Source: Mucilaginibacter sp. L3T2-6 (GTDB taxonomy: Bacteria > Bacteroidota > Bacteroidia > Sphingobacteriales > Sphingobacteriaceae). Taken from it: a stretch of 64,000 nt of DNA. The stretch spans positions 1 through 64,000 of the forward strand of contig NZ_JAUMKC010000021.1 in assembly GCF_030519355.1 (NCBI RefSeq). The letters are read 5' to 3'. This document shows positions 8,394-17,329 of this stretch, in pieces (position 1 is the stretch's first letter; each line of letters begins with the position of its first letter). Below the pieces are notes generated by a model. It had not been told where the DNA came from, ran no database searches, and saw only the letters and a program-made list of their open reading frames with translations. The position numbers and the translations under genes are program-made.

Positions 8394-8415
8394 TTTATCC
8401 TTTATACTGTACTTA

Positions 8416-8455
8416 TACGAATTTCTTCGTACAAAGATGTACGATGATTTTCGTA
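8416..8455 (-). promoter_or_regulatory. Probable BlaI-type operator array and promoter of the blaI operon
   Basis: Four half-sites alternate as TACGA (8416), TCGTA (8427), TACGA (8440) and TCGTA (8451). The central pair forms TCGTACA-AAGA-TGTACGA (8427-8444), a perfect 7-4-7 palindrome containing the TACA...TGTA core seen in BlaI/CopY operators. Dyad centres are 12 bases apart, about one helical turn. The minus strand across the centre reads CATCTTTG, one base off the -7 consensus, so repressor binding would block this promoter. Autoregulation is inferred. Confidence 0.7.
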
Positions 8456-8619
8456 TTTGCAAATATTTTATGAACTTTTTTAAATAAGACGCGGAGGGTA
8501 TGGGAAGTGTGACAAAAAATAAGGTGAAAAAGGTTAAAACCGAAGAGCAAGAGGCTAAAAATTGGCTTATTGAAGAATGGAAAAGCTTTTCAACGTTAAC
8601 CTTTCGCCTTTTACCTCAC

Positions 8620-9516
8620 TTATTGCTTTTGCATGTTCTGGTATTTCAAACCGTTAGCCGGGTCGGCCTGGTTGAGGATATTCATAGCTTGTACACGCTC
8701 TTGCGGGTCAGCTTTGCTCAAAATCGAGACCAGCTCGTCACTTTTTGCAGTGAAGAATACCAACGGGAACATAGCGCCAAGTCGTTGCCTGTCCACCTGG
8801 CTCAATTCGGGCAGGATGGCTGAGATAGCCTTACGGCCTTTGTTTACATTATCTGACATTAAATCGAGACCATTCCGGTGATAGTCGTAAACAAATTCAC
8901 GCAGTGGCTGGTACAATTTATTATTCAGGTTTTCAGCCAGCCAGTAGCGGTTATTATTGCTATCGAAGGCTTTCCAACCCTTGCTTGATGAGGTTTGTGC
9001 ATTGGTTACTACATTTTGTGCCGCTGTAAAGTAGGGGGTGCCGCCGAGCTTAGAAAAGCTATCATAATCCATACCGACTATAACATATGCATAAAAAGCC
9101 ATCAGCGAGGTTAAGTTGCTTTGAAAGTTTTGGTCGGTATAGTCTAAAGTCTGACCTTCAGTGTAAGTAAAGTCGATGTCTTTATCATTGATGTTGAGCA
9201 GGGTTGAACTGTAGGTTGATCCAAATACAGGCCTTGAGCTTTGTACCTGTAATTCGCCGTTAAAGCCGCTGCTGCCATCCCAGGCCGTAATATTCAGAAT
9301 AAAATTACAGTCGATGCGTTCCTGCGGCAATATGGGATCCGCACTCCATTTGCGTCCGTTCAGGAAATCCTTCATCGCTGTTTCAAGAGTTTGAAAGATT
9401 CGCTTGTTAGTGGATTGTACTTTTGGCGATACAATCTGTACACGTGCATTCAAATCCTGCGAAAAAGCGTTAATGCTCAAACATGCCAACAGAATGTAAA
9501 TGCAGAATATTTTCAT
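8620..9516 (-). CDS. porD: DUF4835 family protein, type IX secretion component PorD-like
   Basis: The 298-residue protein begins with a Sec signal peptide ending near AFSQ (about residue 20) and continues as a secreted or periplasmic domain without membrane helices. The sequence matches what I know as DUF4835, which recent annotation names PorD and links to the type IX secretion machinery of Bacteroidota. It overlaps the coaBC stop codon by four bases (ATGA), so the two are translationally coupled. The coaBC-porD pairing is a conserved neighbourhood in this phylum. The PorD name comes from recalled family naming, not from a motif with known function. Confidence 0.8.
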   Translation of the reverse strand: MKIFCIYILLACLSINAFSQDLNARVQIVSPKVQSTNKRIFQTLETAMKDFLNGRKWSADPILPQERIDCNFILNITAWDGSSGFNGELQVQSSRPVFGSTYSSTLLNINDKDIDFTYTEGQTLDYTDQNFQSNLTSLMAFYAYVIVGMDYDSFSKLGGTPYFTAAQNVVTNAQTSSSKGWKAFDSNNNRYWLAENLNNKLYQPLREFVYDYHRNGLDLMSDNVNKGRKAISAILPELSQVDRQRLGAMFPLVFFTAKSDELVSILSKADPQERVQAMNILNQADPANGLKYQNMQKQ

Positions 9517-10703
9517 TTTTTTATAAGTTCGATAATTTTCGTGCAGATGTCGCGCGCCACTTCAGTTTTTGATTTTAAGGTGTAGGCTGTTTTTTGCAAA
9601 TTCTTATCAATGATGGTTATTTTATTTGTGTCGGCTTTAAAACCGGCTCCTTCGTCTTTCAGCGAATTTAACACAATAAAATCGAGATTCTTCCGCTGTA
9701 GCTTATCAATCGCATTTAATTCCTCATCGTTTGTTTCAAGCGCAAAGCCTATCAATATTTGCCCGTCTTGCTTTTGCTTGCCCAATTCACTTAAAATATC
9801 TGTTGTTTTCTTTAAGCCGATACTGAAATCGTCATCTTTCTTTTTAATTTTTTGCTCAGCAACGGTAACCGGGGTGTAGTCTGCTACAGCCGCACTCATC
9901 ACGCATATATCCGACTCTTTAAAATATTGCAGGCAGGCTTCCAGCATTTCAGCAGCTGAGGTGACATTAATGCGGGTAACAGATTTCTGCTGACTAAGTT
10001 GCGCAGTCGGGCCGGCTACTAAAGTTACATCTGCACCCAACGCAGCCATTTCATCAGCAATAGCAAAGCCCATCTTGCCGGATGAATGGTTTCCTATAAA
10101 GCGCACCGGGTCTATGGCCTCATAAGTCGGTCCCGCAGTAACCAGGGCTTTCTTGTTAGCTAAGGGAAGTTTTTTTTTAATGCCGGCAATTATAAAAGCC
10201 TCAATTTCTTCCGGCTCGGCCATGCGCCCTTCGCCATGCAGGCCGCTGGCTAATTCGCCTGTGTTGGGCGGAATCAGGATATTTCCGAACGATTGGACCT
10301 TACTGATATTTTCCCGGGTGGCGGAATGTCTCCACATATCCAAATCCATCGCCGGGGCAAAATATACAGGGCATTTTGCCGAAAGATAAACCGCCATCAG
10401 TAAGTTGTCGCAGAGACCGTTGGCCATTTTGGCAAGTGTATTCGCACTGGCTGGGGCAATCAGCATTAAATCGGCCCAAAGGCCCAGCTCGACATGATTA
10501 TTCCATTCACCAGTTTCCGGAATAAAGTAATCAACTAAAACCGGGTTTTTTGATAATGTAGAAAGCGTAAGCGGCGTTATAAAACTTGTGGCATCAGGCG
10601 TCATCACTACCTTAACATTTGCTCCGCCTTTAACCAGCAGCCTAACCAATGTTGCCGATTTATAAGCCGCAATACTTCCGCAAATGCCTAAAATAATATT
10701 CAT
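9513..10703 (-). CDS. coaBC: Bifunctional phosphopantothenoylcysteine decarboxylase / phosphopantothenate-cysteine ligase
   Basis: CoaBC makes 4'-phosphopantetheine for coenzyme A: the ligase half joins 4'-phosphopantothenate to cysteine and the flavin-dependent decarboxylase half removes CO2. The 396-residue product starts [16 protein letters not shown], the standard CoaC beginning; a five-residue upstream extension comes from a palindromic repeat and is rejected. PAMDLDMW and GEGRMAEP mark the decarboxylase half, and [20 protein letters not shown] starts the CoaB half. It overlaps porD by four bases and follows rpoZ and bamD. A hairpin with T run sits between rpoZ and this gene. Confidence 0.95.
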   Translation of the reverse strand: MNIILGICGSIAAYKSATLVRLLVKGGANVKVVMTPDATSFITPLTLSTLSKNPVLVDYFIPETGEWNNHVELGLWADLMLIAPASANTLAKMANGLCDNLLMAVYLSAKCPVYFAPAMDLDMWRHSATRENISKVQSFGNILIPPNTGELASGLHGEGRMAEPEEIEAFIIAGIKKKLPLANKKALVTAGPTYEAIDPVRFIGNHSSGKMGFAIADEMAALGADVTLVAGPTAQLSQQKSVTRINVTSAAEMLEACLQYFKESDICVMSAAVADYTPVTVAEQKIKKKDDDFSIGLKKTTDILSELGKQKQDGQILIGFALETNDEELNAIDKLQRKNLDFIVLNSLKDEGAGFKADTNKITIIDKNLQKTAYTLKSKTEVARDICTKIIELIKK

Positions 10704-10706
10704 AAC

Positions 10707-10738
10707 GCCGGGCCCCAATAACCCCTTAAAGGGGGAAC
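10707..10738. repeat. GC-rich palindromic repeat upstream of coaBC
   Basis: The stretch contains GGGCCCC then ACCCCTTAAAGGGGG, a diverged copy of the palindrome also found in thrB, at the thrA stop and in an ABC permease gene. A shorter partial copy (TCCCCCTTAGGGA) lies at 10817-10829. Confidence 0.65.
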
Positions 10739-10770
10739 AAAATTTAGATTAAGAAAAAGTAAAAATAACA

Positions 10771-10795
10771 AAAAAACTCCCGGAGGGAGTTTTTT
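10771..10795 (-). terminator. Rho-independent terminator downstream of rpoZ
   Basis: ACTCCC (10776-10781) and GGGAGT (10785-10790) form a six-pair stem with a GGA loop, flanked by A and T runs on both sides, so it could work in both directions. On the minus strand it lies 42 bases after the rpoZ stop and before coaBC. Confidence 0.75.
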
Positions 10796-10836
10796 ATGAT
10801 ACATTTCAGCCTTCAATCCCCCTTAGGGAATATTAC

Positions 10837-11169
10837 TTACTGCTGTTCTTTAGCCGGATTACGATAGTAAACCTTGCCATCTAAAAATTCCTGGATAGCC
10901 ACCAGGGATGGTTTTGGGAGCTTCTCGTAATATTTAGATATCTCAATTTGCTCACGGTTTTCAAAAACTTCTTCCAGATTATCGTTTGATGAGGCAAATT
11001 CAGAAAGCTTTTGATGCAATTCTTCCTTTATGTTGTTCGAAATCTGGTTAGCTCTTTTTGACATAATCACCAGCGACTCATAGATGTTCTCGGTTTTTAC
11101 ATCTAACTCACGCAAATCGCGGGTTACTGTGCTGCTTGCCACGGCAGGCTTATTACTGTTGTTAGTCAT
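10837..11169 (-). CDS. rpoZ: DNA-directed RNA polymerase omega subunit, Bacteroidota type
   Basis: The 110-residue cytoplasmic protein matches the Bacteroidota omega/Rpb6-like family, which helps assemble RNA polymerase. The core is KTENIYESLVIMSKRANQIS (about 25-44), corresponding to the conserved helix that contacts beta-prime. It lies four bases after bamD and ahead of coaBC, a conserved order in the phylum. It differs from the proteobacterial omega subunit and is often labelled hypothetical. Confidence 0.85.
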   Translation of the reverse strand: MTNNSNKPAVASSTVTRDLRELDVKTENIYESLVIMSKRANQISNNIKEELHQKLSEFASSNDNLEEVFENREQIEISKYYEKLPKPSLVAIQEFLDGKVYYRNPAKEQQ

Positions 11170-11173
11170 ATCT

Positions 11174-12103
11174 TTAATTTGGAATTTTTTTATCGCCGTT
11201 GTTCTTTTCAGACGGCGGTTGTGTTTTTACTGAATCTTTTTTTGACAGTTTCTTTGCCAGGTTAGGATTGATACTTGCTTCGGCTAAAAGACGCTTGGTT
11301 TTTTCCATATCTTCCTTTGCATCTTTTTTGTATTGAGCAACATCTTTTAAGTATTTACTGGTCGGAAACTTATCGGTAAACTGATCCGCAAGGGTTATAG
11401 TTTGCCCGAAACGGTCTTCCTGAAAGTATTCGTTGCTATGTTTTGCATACTGATATTGCGCTTCTACGGTAAGATATTCAATTTCCTCGCCATATTTTGT
11501 ATCCGGATAGTCCCTTAACGTTGACCCGAACGCAATTACAGCGGCCTGATAATCGCCGATAGTTAAATATAATTTTGCATTTTCAAAAGCCTTGGTTTCC
11601 AGTTTATCGCGTAGCGTTTGTATCAGTTTACCCGCTTCGGCAACGCGATCGCTTTTGGGATAAAGGTTGATAAACAGCTGCAATCCATCAATCGCTTTAG
11701 TAGTGTTAGTCTGGTCGAGCGAATAAATCGGAGAATCAAGATACAGGCAGTAAGCATACATAAAACGACACTCCTCGGCCCTAGGGCTGGATGGATAGGT
11801 GTCTGCAAAATTTTTGAAGTGATAACCAGCTGCGGTATAATCTTTTAGCTTATAGTTAGCATAAGCGTTATAGTAAAACAAGTCTTCGGCGCCCTCGTGT
11901 CCACGGTAACGTACAACCAGGTCGTCAAACAGCCCTAATGCCTTGGTGTACTCCCTTTTATTGTAAAGCTTAATGGCCTCGGAATATTTCTTAGCATTAT
12001 CATTACTGGCTTTCAGCTTTTCGTATTTGCTTTTGCAGCCGCCCAGTACAATTAATAACGCAGCAAATACACCCGCCAGTAACCGTAGTTGTTTTTTAAA
12101 CAT
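11174..12103 (-). CDS. bamD: Outer membrane protein assembly factor BamD (lipoprotein)
   Basis: BamD is the essential lipoprotein of the BAM complex that inserts beta-barrel proteins into the outer membrane. The 309-residue product has a type II signal peptide with lipobox LGGC (Cys23) and then tetratricopeptide-like repeats over about 35-250 (for example YNKREYTKALGLFDDLVVRY and SPRAEECRFMYAYCLYL). A Lys-rich tail ends the protein. It is first in a likely operon with rpoZ. Confidence 0.9.
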   Translation of the reverse strand: MFKKQLRLLAGVFAALLIVLGGCKSKYEKLKASNDNAKKYSEAIKLYNKREYTKALGLFDDLVVRYRGHEGAEDLFYYNAYANYKLKDYTAAGYHFKNFADTYPSSPRAEECRFMYAYCLYLDSPIYSLDQTNTTKAIDGLQLFINLYPKSDRVAEAGKLIQTLRDKLETKAFENAKLYLTIGDYQAAVIAFGSTLRDYPDTKYGEEIEYLTVEAQYQYAKHSNEYFQEDRFGQTITLADQFTDKFPTSKYLKDVAQYKKDAKEDMEKTKRLLAEASINPNLAKKLSKKDSVKTQPPSEKNNGDKKIPN

Positions 12104-12267
12104 TTTGCAAAGATAGTTAATATTATAAATCAGTCAATTATTTATTTAAAGGCTAATATATAACGGTTATTTGGCCCCGCTGATATGTGCGGGCGTTATT
12201 TAACATCTTTTAACAGGGAAGTACATAGCTCATGCTTCACGAATGAAAGGCTATAGTAAAAAATTGA

Positions 12268-12319
12268 ATGGTCCATAATTCATTTGCTGAAACGCTACGG
12301 CTTATGAACTATGGACCAT
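12268..12319. repeat. ATGGTCCAT-type inverted repeat downstream of pruA
   Basis: ATGGTCCATAATTCAT (12268-12283) pairs with ATGAACTATGGACCAT (12304-12319) with one mismatch, starting 17 bases after the pruA stop. It could end the pruA transcript, though no T run follows. Related words occur at about 59918-59942 and 63868-63895. Confidence 0.65.
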
Positions 12320-12335
12320 TGCCAATTAACTGATA

Positions 12336-13973
12336 TTAACCCTCTTTTTGTAAGAAAGGATAGCGATAATCCTTAGGCGGATCGAAGGTTTCTTTGATGG
12401 TACGTGGTGATACCCAGCGCAGCAGGTTAATCATCGAACCGGCTTTATCATCGGTGCCCGAACCGCGTGCTCCGCCAAATGGCTGCTGACCAACCACGGC
12501 ACCGGTTGGCTTGTCATTGATATAGAAATTGCCGGCCGCGTTGCGCAAACGATGTGTTGCTTTCGCGATGGCATATCTGTCTTGCGAAATGATCGAACCC
12601 GTTAAAGCGTAAATAGATGTTTTATCAACCACATCCAGTATTTCGTCGAATTGATGATCCTCGTATACGTAAACTGACAGTACAGGGCCGAATAATTCTT
12701 CACACATGGTTACATAGTATGGATCGTCCACGCGGATAACGGTTGGTTCGATAAACCAGCCTTTGGTTTTATCGTAATTGCCGCCGGCAACAATTTCGGT
12801 TTTGTTATCATTTTTTGCAGCGTCAATGTATTTGGCAAGTTTGTCAAATGATGCTTCGGTTATAACGGCGTTGATAAAGTTCTCAAAATCCTCAACCGGC
12901 CCCATTTTAAAAGAGGCTATATCGCGTTGCATATTTGCTTTTACCGCGGGCCACAGCGATTTAGGGATATAAGCTCTGGAAGCGGCTGAACATTTTTGCC
13001 CCTGGTATTCAAAGGCGCCGCGCACTAAAGCCGTGCTAACTACATCAGCGTCAGCACTTGGGTGGGCAAGAACAAAGTCCTTACCGCCAGTTTCGCCAAC
13101 TATACGCGGGTAACTTTTGTATTTGTGGATATTGTTGCCAATAGTTTGCCAGATATTCTGGAAAACGCCGGTTGAACCGGTGAAGTGAATGCCCGCAAAA
13201 TCGGGATGGCTGAAGATCACATTGCCGGCAATTGGGCCGTCAACATAAATCAAGTTGATCACACCTGCAGGTACGCCCGCTTCTGTAAACACTTGCATCA
13301 GCACATTTGCAGCATAAATTTGGGTATATGCCGGTTTCCAAACCACCACGTTCCCCATCATAGCAGCCGAAGTGGGCAGGTTGCCTGCAATAGCCGTAAA
13401 ATTGAATGGGGTTAAAGCAAAAACAAAGCCTTCAAGCGGGCGCTGTTCAACACGGTTCCAAACGCCCTTACCCGAGATGGGAGGCTGTTGCTTATAGATC
13501 TCGGTCATATATTCTACGTTAAAACGCAGAAAATCTACTATTTCGCAGGCTGAATCAATCTCGGCCTGGTAGGCATTTTTCGACTGTCCCAGCATAGTGG
13601 CCGCATTTATTTTTGCGCGATACGGGCCGGCAAGCAATTCGGCTGCTTTTAAAAATATTGAAGCACGGTGTTCCCATGGAAGTTCTTCCCAATCAGCCTT
13701 TGCGGCTAAAGCAGCATCAATAGCAGCCGTTACATGCCCGGCGTCACCTTCGGAGAAAGTGGCCAGCACATGCTGGTGGTCATGTGGGGGGCGAATTTCT
13801 TTTTTATTATTGGTGCGGACTTCTTTGCCGCCGATATACATAGGTATATCAATTTTTTGGGAGCGTGCCTCTTCTAAAGCAGCTTTAAGCGTTGCCCTCT
13901 CTGCGCTGCCCGGGCCATAATTCAATACCGGCTCGTTCTGCGGCGCAGGAACGTTGAAAAATCCTTTAAGCAT
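12336..13973 (-). CDS. pruA: L-glutamate gamma-semialdehyde dehydrogenase (delta-1-pyrroline-5-carboxylate dehydrogenase)
   Basis: This 545-residue NAD-dependent aldehyde dehydrogenase oxidises glutamate gamma-semialdehyde to glutamate, the second step of proline breakdown. The catalytic Cys328 lies in FEYQGQKCSAASRA and the general base Glu294 in GETGGKDF; GSTGVF (266-271) is the cofactor site. Length and N-terminal extension match the monofunctional P5CDH family of Bacteroidota, not the bifunctional PutA. No proline dehydrogenase gene is in the window. It is divergent from the DUF2911 gene. Confidence 0.93.
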   Translation of the reverse strand: MLKGFFNVPAPQNEPVLNYGPGSAERATLKAALEEARSQKIDIPMYIGGKEVRTNNKKEIRPPHDHQHVLATFSEGDAGHVTAAIDAALAAKADWEELPWEHRASIFLKAAELLAGPYRAKINAATMLGQSKNAYQAEIDSACEIVDFLRFNVEYMTEIYKQQPPISGKGVWNRVEQRPLEGFVFALTPFNFTAIAGNLPTSAAMMGNVVVWKPAYTQIYAANVLMQVFTEAGVPAGVINLIYVDGPIAGNVIFSHPDFAGIHFTGSTGVFQNIWQTIGNNIHKYKSYPRIVGETGGKDFVLAHPSADADVVSTALVRGAFEYQGQKCSAASRAYIPKSLWPAVKANMQRDIASFKMGPVEDFENFINAVITEASFDKLAKYIDAAKNDNKTEIVAGGNYDKTKGWFIEPTVIRVDDPYYVTMCEELFGPVLSVYVYEDHQFDEILDVVDKTSIYALTGSIISQDRYAIAKATHRLRNAAGNFYINDKPTGAVVGQQPFGGARGSGTDDKAGSMINLLRWVSPRTIKETFDPPKDYRYPFLQKEG

Positions 13974-14152
13974 AAAATTGTCAGTTACTGAGCGGCAAAG
14001 ATAAGGATTTTGACAGGGATAATATTTGATGCAATGTCAAAAATGCATCTGTCAGCTTTGGATAAAATTCAATTGGCAAAGCAATAAATAATGCAACGTC
14101 TTCAACAATCTGACATGAATTTTTTAATAACTTGGCTTCAAATATAATTACC

Positions 14153-14995
14153 ATGAAATTAAACCTAAAACTCATTTTTCTGGGTGCTTTAACATTTTGT
14201 ACCGTAAGTACTTATGCGCAGCTTACACCCGCTCCCAGTTCTACGCAAAGCATTACACAGGAGTTCGGTCTGGGCAAAATCAACCTGACATATTCACGCC
14301 CGGATGTTAAAGGCCGAAAGATATTTGGCAATGTTGAACCTTACGGAAAAGTATGGCGCACCGGTGCAAACTCGGCAACTGTAATTAAATTCAGCGATGA
14401 TGTAACTATGGAGGGCCATAAAGTAATGGCGGGCGAATACGGTTTATTCAGTATCCCAGGTGAAAAGGAATGGACTATCATCCTGAGCAAAAACTCAAAA
14501 CAATGGGGCGCCTATACTTATAAGGATGCAGACGATTACCTGCGCTTTGTTATAAAACCCATCAAACTGAATGAAAAGATAGAAACGCTGACCATGCAGT
14601 TTGCCAACGTATTCCCAACTACTTCCGAGTTACATATCATGTGGGAACATACGGCGCTGGTAATCCACATGACTACTGACATTGATGCCAGGGTAATGGC
14701 CCGTATAGACTCTGCGATGAAGACTGATAAAAAACCTTACTACGATGCAGTGGTCTACTATTATAACAATAATAAAGATATGAAAAAAGCCTTACCGTGG
14801 GCTGAGGAAATGGCCACGCTCCCAGGCTTACCATCCTATGTTGCCAATTTATGGAAAGCCCGCGTGTTACTACGAACAGGCGACAAAGCTGGTGCAGCCA
14901 AAGTTGCCGCCGAAGGCGTTGAAGCTGCTAAAAAAGGGAATAATGATGAATACGTCCGGCTGAATAGCGAGGCTCTTGCGCAGGCTAAAAAGTAA
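14153..14995 (+). CDS. DUF2911 domain-containing secreted protein
   Basis: The 280-residue product starts MKLNLKLIFLGALTFCTVS with a signal peptide ending near TYAQ. Residues about 25-175 match what I know as DUF2911 (motifs SRPDVKGRKIFG, YGKVWRTGAN, AGEYGLFSIPG), a family of unknown function common in Bacteroidota. The C-terminal third looks like tetratricopeptide helices. ATG at 14153 is preferred over an in-frame TTG 21 bases earlier because it begins the signal peptide. The gene stands alone and ends at a hairpin. Confidence 0.88.
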   Translation: MKLNLKLIFLGALTFCTVSTYAQLTPAPSSTQSITQEFGLGKINLTYSRPDVKGRKIFGNVEPYGKVWRTGANSATVIKFSDDVTMEGHKVMAGEYGLFSIPGEKEWTIILSKNSKQWGAYTYKDADDYLRFVIKPIKLNEKIETLTMQFANVFPTTSELHIMWEHTALVIHMTTDIDARVMARIDSAMKTDKKPYYDAVVYYYNNNKDMKKALPWAEEMATLPGLPSYVANLWKARVLLRTGDKAGAAKVAAEGVEAAKKGNNDEYVRLNSEALAQAKK

Positions 14996-15017
14996 TTAAT
15001 AAATATGTATGAATTAT

Positions 15018-15060
15018 AAGGGGCAGTCTTTTACGACAGTCCCTTTACTGCAGTTTTATT
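15018..15060 (+). terminator. Probable terminator after the DUF2911 gene
   Basis: AAGGGGCAGTC (15018-15028) pairs with GACAGTCCCTT (15035-15045) with one mismatch and one wobble, followed by TACTGCAGTTTTATT. The T run is short and displaced, so strength is uncertain. Confidence 0.6.
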
Positions 15061-15215
15061 GTATAAAGCGTGTTCACAAATAAATAAGTTAAGAGTGCAG
15101 AAGAGGTGTAATTTTAAAGCACCGCAGGCAAACGGCCTTTACAGATTGCCCTAATCAAAATGAACCGAAATGACCGGACTTTTTTTACAAAACGCTCAAG
15201 AGCACCGGTTCTGAA

Positions 15216-15890
15216 TTATTTTACAGCCTGCCCTATAATAATATACCTGTTTCTGGGCGGAATAAAGTATTCAAGAGTCTTATCAATTTTGCCCAGAAAG
15301 TTTCGCTGCCATTCGTTGCGGCCAAAGCAACCCAGAAAACCTGTTGTAGTATATTTAACGCTTGAGAAGGATGAAAATATACTATCTACTTCATTCATTT
15401 TTAAATAATTCCAGCCCCGGGTTCCGAATTTCTTTCTAAAAAATTTATGCATAAAGGTTGATTCAAGATTCTCGGCGAAAAGTAACCTCCCGTTCGGCTT
15501 TAAAGCCTTATAAACCTGTTCGATGATACGCTTTTTGTTTTGCTGGTTTGCGAAGCTGATCCCGCCCATGATCGATTTAAAGATGATAATGTCAAAGCTG
15601 TTTTCGAAAGGAATATTGGTGGCGTCAATACTGCCATAGGTAATTCTCGAACCGCAATCATACGCTTTATGAATATCATATGCGGCTTGTTCAGGGCCAT
15701 TCAGATCAGTGCAATATACATTATTGCCTTTTAGCGCCAGCCACAGTGACAATCCCCCTTTACTCGCGCCCAGTTCCAGGCAATTGAACTCTTTATTTGA
15801 AACCGGACAATGCTCTTCCCAAAATTTGAGCGCTCTCGACCAATTTTCAACATCCCAGGCAATTACTGTTTTATTAGTAGGTGTTTTCAT
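15216..15890 (-). CDS. Class I SAM-dependent methyltransferase
   Basis: The 224-residue protein has the Rossmann methyltransferase order: motif I as CLELGASKGGLSLWLA (about 38-53), acidic loop CTDLNGPEQA, motif II region ATNIPFENSFDIIIFKS and a post-motif with KALKPNGRLLFAEN. The substrate cannot be told from the sequence; SAM binding is the only confident claim. A hydrophobic-aromatic C-terminus (LEYFIPPRNRYIIIG) may hold substrate. It is monocistronic. The gap to the next minus-strand gene contains that gene's hairpin. Confidence 0.8.
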   Translation of the reverse strand: MKTPTNKTVIAWDVENWSRALKFWEEHCPVSNKEFNCLELGASKGGLSLWLALKGNNVYCTDLNGPEQAAYDIHKAYDCGSRITYGSIDATNIPFENSFDIIIFKSIMGGISFANQQNKKRIIEQVYKALKPNGRLLFAENLESTFMHKFFRKKFGTRGWNYLKMNEVDSIFSSFSSVKYTTTGFLGCFGRNEWQRNFLGKIDKTLEYFIPPRNRYIIIGQAVK

Positions 15891-16057
15891 GTCTCCCCGA
15901 TTACCTCGAATGTACTATAATAGCTTAATTTTACAAGATAAAATGGCGATCAATGTGATTTACAAAAAGTGTATAATGTGTGTAGTTGCGGTTAGGTGAT
16001 GGATAAAAATGATTAGCATTGCCGGTAAACAAAAACGACGTCTCGCTAAAATAAACT

Positions 16058-16088
16058 GCCCCCAAATAGTGTCTAACTTTTTGGGGGC
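16058..16088 (-). terminator. Probable terminator after the acidic protein gene
   Basis: GCCCCCAAA (16058-16066) and TTTGGGGGC (16080-16088) form a perfect nine-pair stem with a 13-base loop, 27 bases downstream of the minus-strand stop at 16115. The following minus-strand sequence is AGTTTATTTTAG, a modest T tract. Confidence 0.65.
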
Positions 16089-16114
16089 GGTGTAGATCGC
16101 GGAGCGGGCACTTT

Positions 16115-16540
16115 TTATTTGGGACGATCGTTTTTTGGATAACCTTCTTCGTCAAGGTCCTGGCGGTCATCTTCGGGGGTATGGCTTAACGCCTTGTCGG
16201 CGGCATCAAGCTCAACTATGTGGCCGCTGTCAATATGCATACCTAACTTATCCACGTCAGTTTCCAATGATTCATTGGGAATATATTCTTCGCCGGCGTC
16301 GTAAGGATTAGCTTCATCGTAAGTAGAATTGAAATCCTCACCGTTTTTTACAGAAGTATTATAAGGGTCCTCGTGCTGATAATCCGGGTCATCGCTTTTT
16401 ACGTCGTATTCAAAGCTGTCGTCGTCGGCATTATATTTAAGGTCTTCCTTATCAATGGTTTCGCCGAGCTGGTCTTTTAAGGTGCGGTCCCTGTCCTCGC
16501 CTTCACTATCAAAAACGGGGTCAAATGGTTTATTATTCAT
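16115..16540 (-). CDS. Highly acidic hypothetical protein
   Basis: The 141-residue product is rich in Asp, Glu, Asn, Tyr and Pro, with no signal peptide, membrane segment or hydrophobic core. It is probably disordered. Repeated DDPDY/EDPYN/EANPYD motifs lie in the middle and the end is rich in Asp, Glu and Lys (DDRQDLDEEGYPKNDRPK). I do not recognise a named family, though similar acidic proteins are common in Sphingobacteriaceae. It has its own upstream gap and downstream hairpin, so it is probably transcribed singly. Confidence 0.65.
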   Translation of the reverse strand: MNNKPFDPVFDSEGEDRDRTLKDQLGETIDKEDLKYNADDDSFEYDVKSDDPDYQHEDPYNTSVKNGEDFNSTYDEANPYDAGEEYIPNESLETDVDKLGMHIDSGHIVELDAADKALSHTPEDDRQDLDEEGYPKNDRPK

Positions 16541-16618
16541 AGGTTTTGAGTTTAATTGTATAAAAGTTTTAAGTGTTAAAACCGGTACCGTTTTAACTAC
16601 TCCAACATTTACAACTGC

Positions 16619-17329
16619 CTAATAAGTAATTTGTTTTCTGTAAGATGTAAGAGCCGAGCCAATAGCAAATTTTACGCCAAGAGTAAATTGGGTGTAAACG
16701 TCCTTTTTGCCACCGGCTACAAAACCGTCCAAATCATCACCCAATATATAATTGTAACCGTAGCCGAGGTCTATCTTTGCGCTCGGCTGCGAATACCGGT
16801 TAAATAATTTGATTTCATAACCAATGCGCAAGGGTATAAAAGGCTCTTTGCTTTTGTCATCGCCGCCGGTATAAAAATCTGCTATTTGTTGCGAATTACG
16901 GCTTACCTGTGTGATGTGGTTCCGGACGAAGCCTAATCCGGCAGATACGTACAGATTTTTAAGCGCATTTTGAAGAGGGCTGCGCGAATAATCCATTATT
17001 TCGCCCAACTGCAGTTGCCCGCGGAAAATAAAAGCTGCGAAATCATTATTAAAATACCGCCCCGATTTAGTCAATACCGAGTCGCCACCGCGCAGCTTGC
17101 CCAATTGAGTTTCGAATACAAAATTTACGAAAGGCGTAGCGTTGTAAGTAAAGTTAAAATGGATAGATTGGGTGGTGGTAACTGTTTCCGCATCGCCATA
17201 AACCTTATCAAAGCCAACTGCAGTACCAATATCATATTGTGCATAATTGTAGCCATTTTGCGCCCTGGCCATAAATGCGGAACAAACTAACAGAATTATG
17301 GGTAGAGTTTTAAGTAGATGTTTTGTCAT
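16619..17329 (-). CDS. Hypothetical outer-membrane beta-barrel-like protein
   Basis: The 236-residue protein has a signal peptide (MTKHLLKTLPIILLVCSAFM, cleavage near ARAQ) followed by alternating strands rich in Tyr, Phe and Gly, for example GTAVGFDKVYG, FVNFVFETQLGKLRG and YTQFTLGVKFAIG. This pattern fits a small outer-membrane porin-fold protein. The last 11 residues after FAIGSA are not a typical terminal beta strand. Function is unknown. It is divergent from icd across a 333-base gap. Confidence 0.7.
   Translation of the reverse strand: MTKHLLKTLPIILLVCSAFMARAQNGYNYAQYDIGTAVGFDKVYGDAETVTTTQSIHFNFTYNATPFVNFVFETQLGKLRGGDSVLTKSGRYFNNDFAAFIFRGQLQLGEIMDYSRSPLQNALKNLYVSAGLGFVRNHITQVSRNSQQIADFYTGGDDKSKEPFIPLRIGYEIKLFNRYSQPSAKIDLGYGYNYILGDDLDGFVAGGKKDVYTQFTLGVKFAIGSALTSYRKQITY

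Noticed and set aside
8500-8823. Plus-strand 107-codon frame upstream of the bla-type genes
   Set aside because: It overlaps the 3' end of porD on the opposite strand, and its first part covers repeat-like intergenic DNA; the predicted protein has no recognisable features.
15931-16170. 79-codon minus-strand frame
   Set aside because: It spans the terminator hairpin of the acidic protein gene and overlaps that gene's end; composition is not protein-like.
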